The notes beneath the pieces are model-generated. The model worked only from the letters and a program-made list of their open reading frames with translations. It made no database searches and was not told the origin of the DNA. A DNA stretch of 7,500 bases from Lysobacteraceae bacterium (GTDB lineage: Bacteria > Pseudomonadota > Gammaproteobacteria > Xanthomonadales > Xanthomonadaceae), in NCBI GenBank assembly GCA_004173415.1, contig SEHC01000142.1, positions 1 through 7,500 on the forward strand. Direction: 5' to 3'. A program made the translations under genes and the position numbers. Positions 5,953 to 7,500 of this stretch are shown one piece after another (position 1 is the first letter of the stretch; every line of letters begins with the position of its first letter).

Positions 5953-7500
5953 ATGCTGGAACAAGACGGTTTTCTGGAAGCTTGGGGTTTGACGTTGGCG
6001 CTGGTCTGCGCCGCGGTCGCAATCATCTACGGCATCATTTCCGCACGCTGGGTCCTGAAGCAACCTGCCGGCAACGAACGCATGCAGGAGATCGCCGCGG
6101 CGATCCAGGAAGGGGCCAGCGCCTACCTCAACCGGCAGTACACCACCATCGCCATCGCCGGCGCGGTGCTGTTCGTGCTGGTCGGATTCTTCCTCAGCTG
6201 GCCCAGCGCGATCGGCTTCCTGCTCGGCGCGGTGCTCTCGGGCGCGGCCGGCTACATCGGCATGAACGTCTCGGTACGCGCCAACGTGCGCACCGCCGAG
6301 GCCGCGCGCAAGGGCATCGGCGCGGCCATGGACGTCGCCTTCCGCGGTGGCGCCATCACCGGCATGCTGGTGGTCGGCCTGGGTCTGCTGGGCGTGGCCG
6401 GCTATTTCGCCGTGCTGCACCTGCACCTGGGCTATTCCGAGGCCGAGACCCTGCACGCGCTGGTCGGCCTGGCCTTCGGCTCGTCGCTGATCTCGATCTT
6501 CGCGCGGCTCGGCGGCGGCATCTTCACCAAGGGCGCCGACGTCGGCGCCGACCTGGTCGGCAAGGTCGAAGCCGGCATCCCCGAGGACGACCCGCGCAAC
6601 CCGGCGGTGATCGCCGACAACGTCGGCGACAACGTCGGCGACTGCGCCGGCATGGCCGCGGACCTGTTCGAGACCTACGCGGTCACCGTCATCGCCACCA
6701 TGCTGCTGGGCGGGCTGATGGCCGCCCAGGCCGGCAGCAACGCGGTGCTGTACCCGCTGGTGCTGGGCGGCGTGTCGATCCTGGCCTCGATCATCGGCGC
6801 CTTCTTCGTCAAGGTGAAGGAAGGCGGCTCGATCATGGGCGCGCTGTACAAGGGCGTGATCGTATCGGCGGTGGTGTCGGCGGCGCTGTTCTACCCGGTC
6901 ACCACCGAGCTGATGGCCGACTCCGGCTACGGCGCCATGAACCTGTACGGTTGCGCGTTGATCGGCCTGGTCCTGACCGGCGCGATCGTCTGGATCACCG
7001 AGTACTACACCGGCACCCAGTTCAAGCCGGTGCAGCACGTGGCCGCGGCTTCGACCACCGGCCACGGCACCAACATCATCGCCGGCCTCGGCATCTCGAT
7101 GAAGTCGACCGCGCTGCCGGTGATCGCGGTGTGCATCGCGATCTGGGGGGCGTTCGAACTCGGCGGCCTGTACGGCATCGCCATCGCCGCCACCGCGATG
7201 CTGTCGATGGCCGGCATGATCGTGGCCCTGGACGCCTACGGCCCGATCACCGACAACGCCGGCGGCATCGCCGAGATGGCCGAGCTGCCGCCGGAGATCC
7301 GCAACATCACCGACCCGCTGGATGCGGTCGGCAACACCACCAAGGCGGTGACCAAGGGCTATGCGATCGGTTCGGCGGCACTGGCCGCGCTGGTCCTGTT
7401 CGCCGACTACACCCACAACCTGCAGACCGCGCATCCCGGCACCGCATTCACCTTCGACCTGTCCAACCACATGGTCATCATCGGCCTGCTGATCGGCGGC
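5953..7500 (+). CDS. hppA: K+-independent proton-pumping membrane pyrophosphatase, N-terminal 516 residues; 3' end lies outside the window
   Basis: The enzyme hydrolyses cytoplasmic PPi and pumps H+ across the inner membrane. The visible part begins with a membrane helix after MLEQDGFLEAWG. It contains the active-site stretch DVGADLVGKVE (196-206), EDDPRNP (211-217) and DNVGDNVGDCAGMAADLFE (222-240), whose Asp and Lys residues bind Mg-PPi. Further conserved stretches are STTGHGTN, DAYGPITDNAGG (from D427) and GNTTKAVTKG (460-469). K464 and T467 in the last motif mark the K+-independent H+-pumping class; K+-dependent enzymes have Ala at the first position. Family length is about 670-690, so some 160 residues and the last helices are cut off. 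It has its own strong ribosome binding site and is divergent from fnr. A role in saving energy from biosynthetic PPi under low oxygen is inferred from context only. Confidence 0.96.
   Translation, partial: MLEQDGFLEAWGLTLALVCAAVAIIYGIISARWVLKQPAGNERMQEIAAAIQEGASAYLNRQYTTIAIAGAVLFVLVGFFLSWPSAIGFLLGAVLSGAAGYIGMNVSVRANVRTAEAARKGIGAAMDVAFRGGAITGMLVVGLGLLGVAGYFAVLHLHLGYSEAETLHALVGLAFGSSLISIFARLGGGIFTKGADVGADLVGKVEAGIPEDDPRNPAVIADNVGDNVGDCAGMAADLFETYAVTVIATMLLGGLMAAQAGSNAVLYPLVLGGVSILASIIGAFFVKVKEGGSIMGALYKGVIVSAVVSAALFYPVTTELMADSGYGAMNLYGCALIGLVLTGAIVWITEYYTGTQFKPVQHVAAASTTGHGTNIIAGLGISMKSTALPVIAVCIAIWGAFELGGLYGIAIAATAMLSMAGMIVALDAYGPITDNAGGIAEMAELPPEIRNITDPLDAVGNTTKAVTKGYAIGSAALAALVLFADYTHNLQTAHPGTAFTFDLSNHMVIIGLLIGG

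Noticed and set aside
6616..6639. 12-bp tandem repeat (GACAACGTCGGC twice)
   Set aside because: It encodes the conserved DNVGDNVGD active-site motif of pyrophosphatases, so protein function explains it.
5839..7470. Open frame of over 540 codons antisense to hppA
   Set aside because: Same composition effect: a His/Asp/Gly/Gln-rich translation with no motif, fully overlapping a convincing pyrophosphatase gene.
1..7500. Novel defence, mobile or CRISPR-like system
   Set aside because: No repeats-spacers, transposase, integrase, toxin-antitoxin pair or composition break is visible; all genes belong to well-known core families.

Overview
The window is about 70% GC, with very tightly packed genes and strongly G/C-ending codons. 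The gene set and protein sequences suggest a gammaproteobacterium of the Xanthomonadaceae/Lysobacteraceae type (inference from protein resemblance; no rRNA or other marker is present). The content is chromosomal core metabolism: assembly of a high-affinity terminal oxidase, its oxygen-sensing regulator, and a membrane pyrophosphatase. No mobile element, CRISPR array, tRNA or rRNA is visible.

Positions 1-4864 (+ strand) form one compact run of five genes: the 3' part of ccoG (FixG-like ferredoxin membrane protein), fixH/ccoH, ccoI (P1B-type copper ATPase, FixI), ccoS, and a SafE/TauE-like (DsbD_2 family) membrane protein. The junctions are a 1-nt overlap, an 8-nt gap, a 4-nt ATGA overlap and an 11-nt overlap, as in one translationally coupled operon. 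This is the classical ccoGHIS cluster. It supplies copper to, and assembles, the cbb3-type cytochrome c oxidase, whose structural genes (ccoNOQP) would be expected just upstream of the window.

Positions 4874-5635 (- strand) encode an FNR/Anr-type oxygen sensor, convergent with the operon and only 9 nt from its last gene. All four [4Fe-4S] cysteines and the DNA-reading E-x2-S-R residues of FNR are present, each shifted by exactly four positions from E. coli FNR. FNR-family proteins normally switch on cbb3 oxidase genes when oxygen falls, so regulator and target pathway are adjacent.

Positions 5636-5952 are a 317-bp divergent intergenic region. It holds a perfect 15-bp palindrome on the fnr side, a short hairpin, a perfect 2 x 29-bp tandem duplication on the hppA side, and a strong Shine-Dalgarno. 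No FNR box (TTGAT-N4-ATCAA) was found by eye.

Positions 5953-7500 (+ strand) are the first 516 codons of hppA, a membrane-embedded proton-pumping pyrophosphatase. The GNTTKAVTKG signature marks the K+-independent class. The gene runs off the window end.

Everything coding here belongs to known families. The most unusual sequence signal is the duplicated 29-mer just upstream of hppA.
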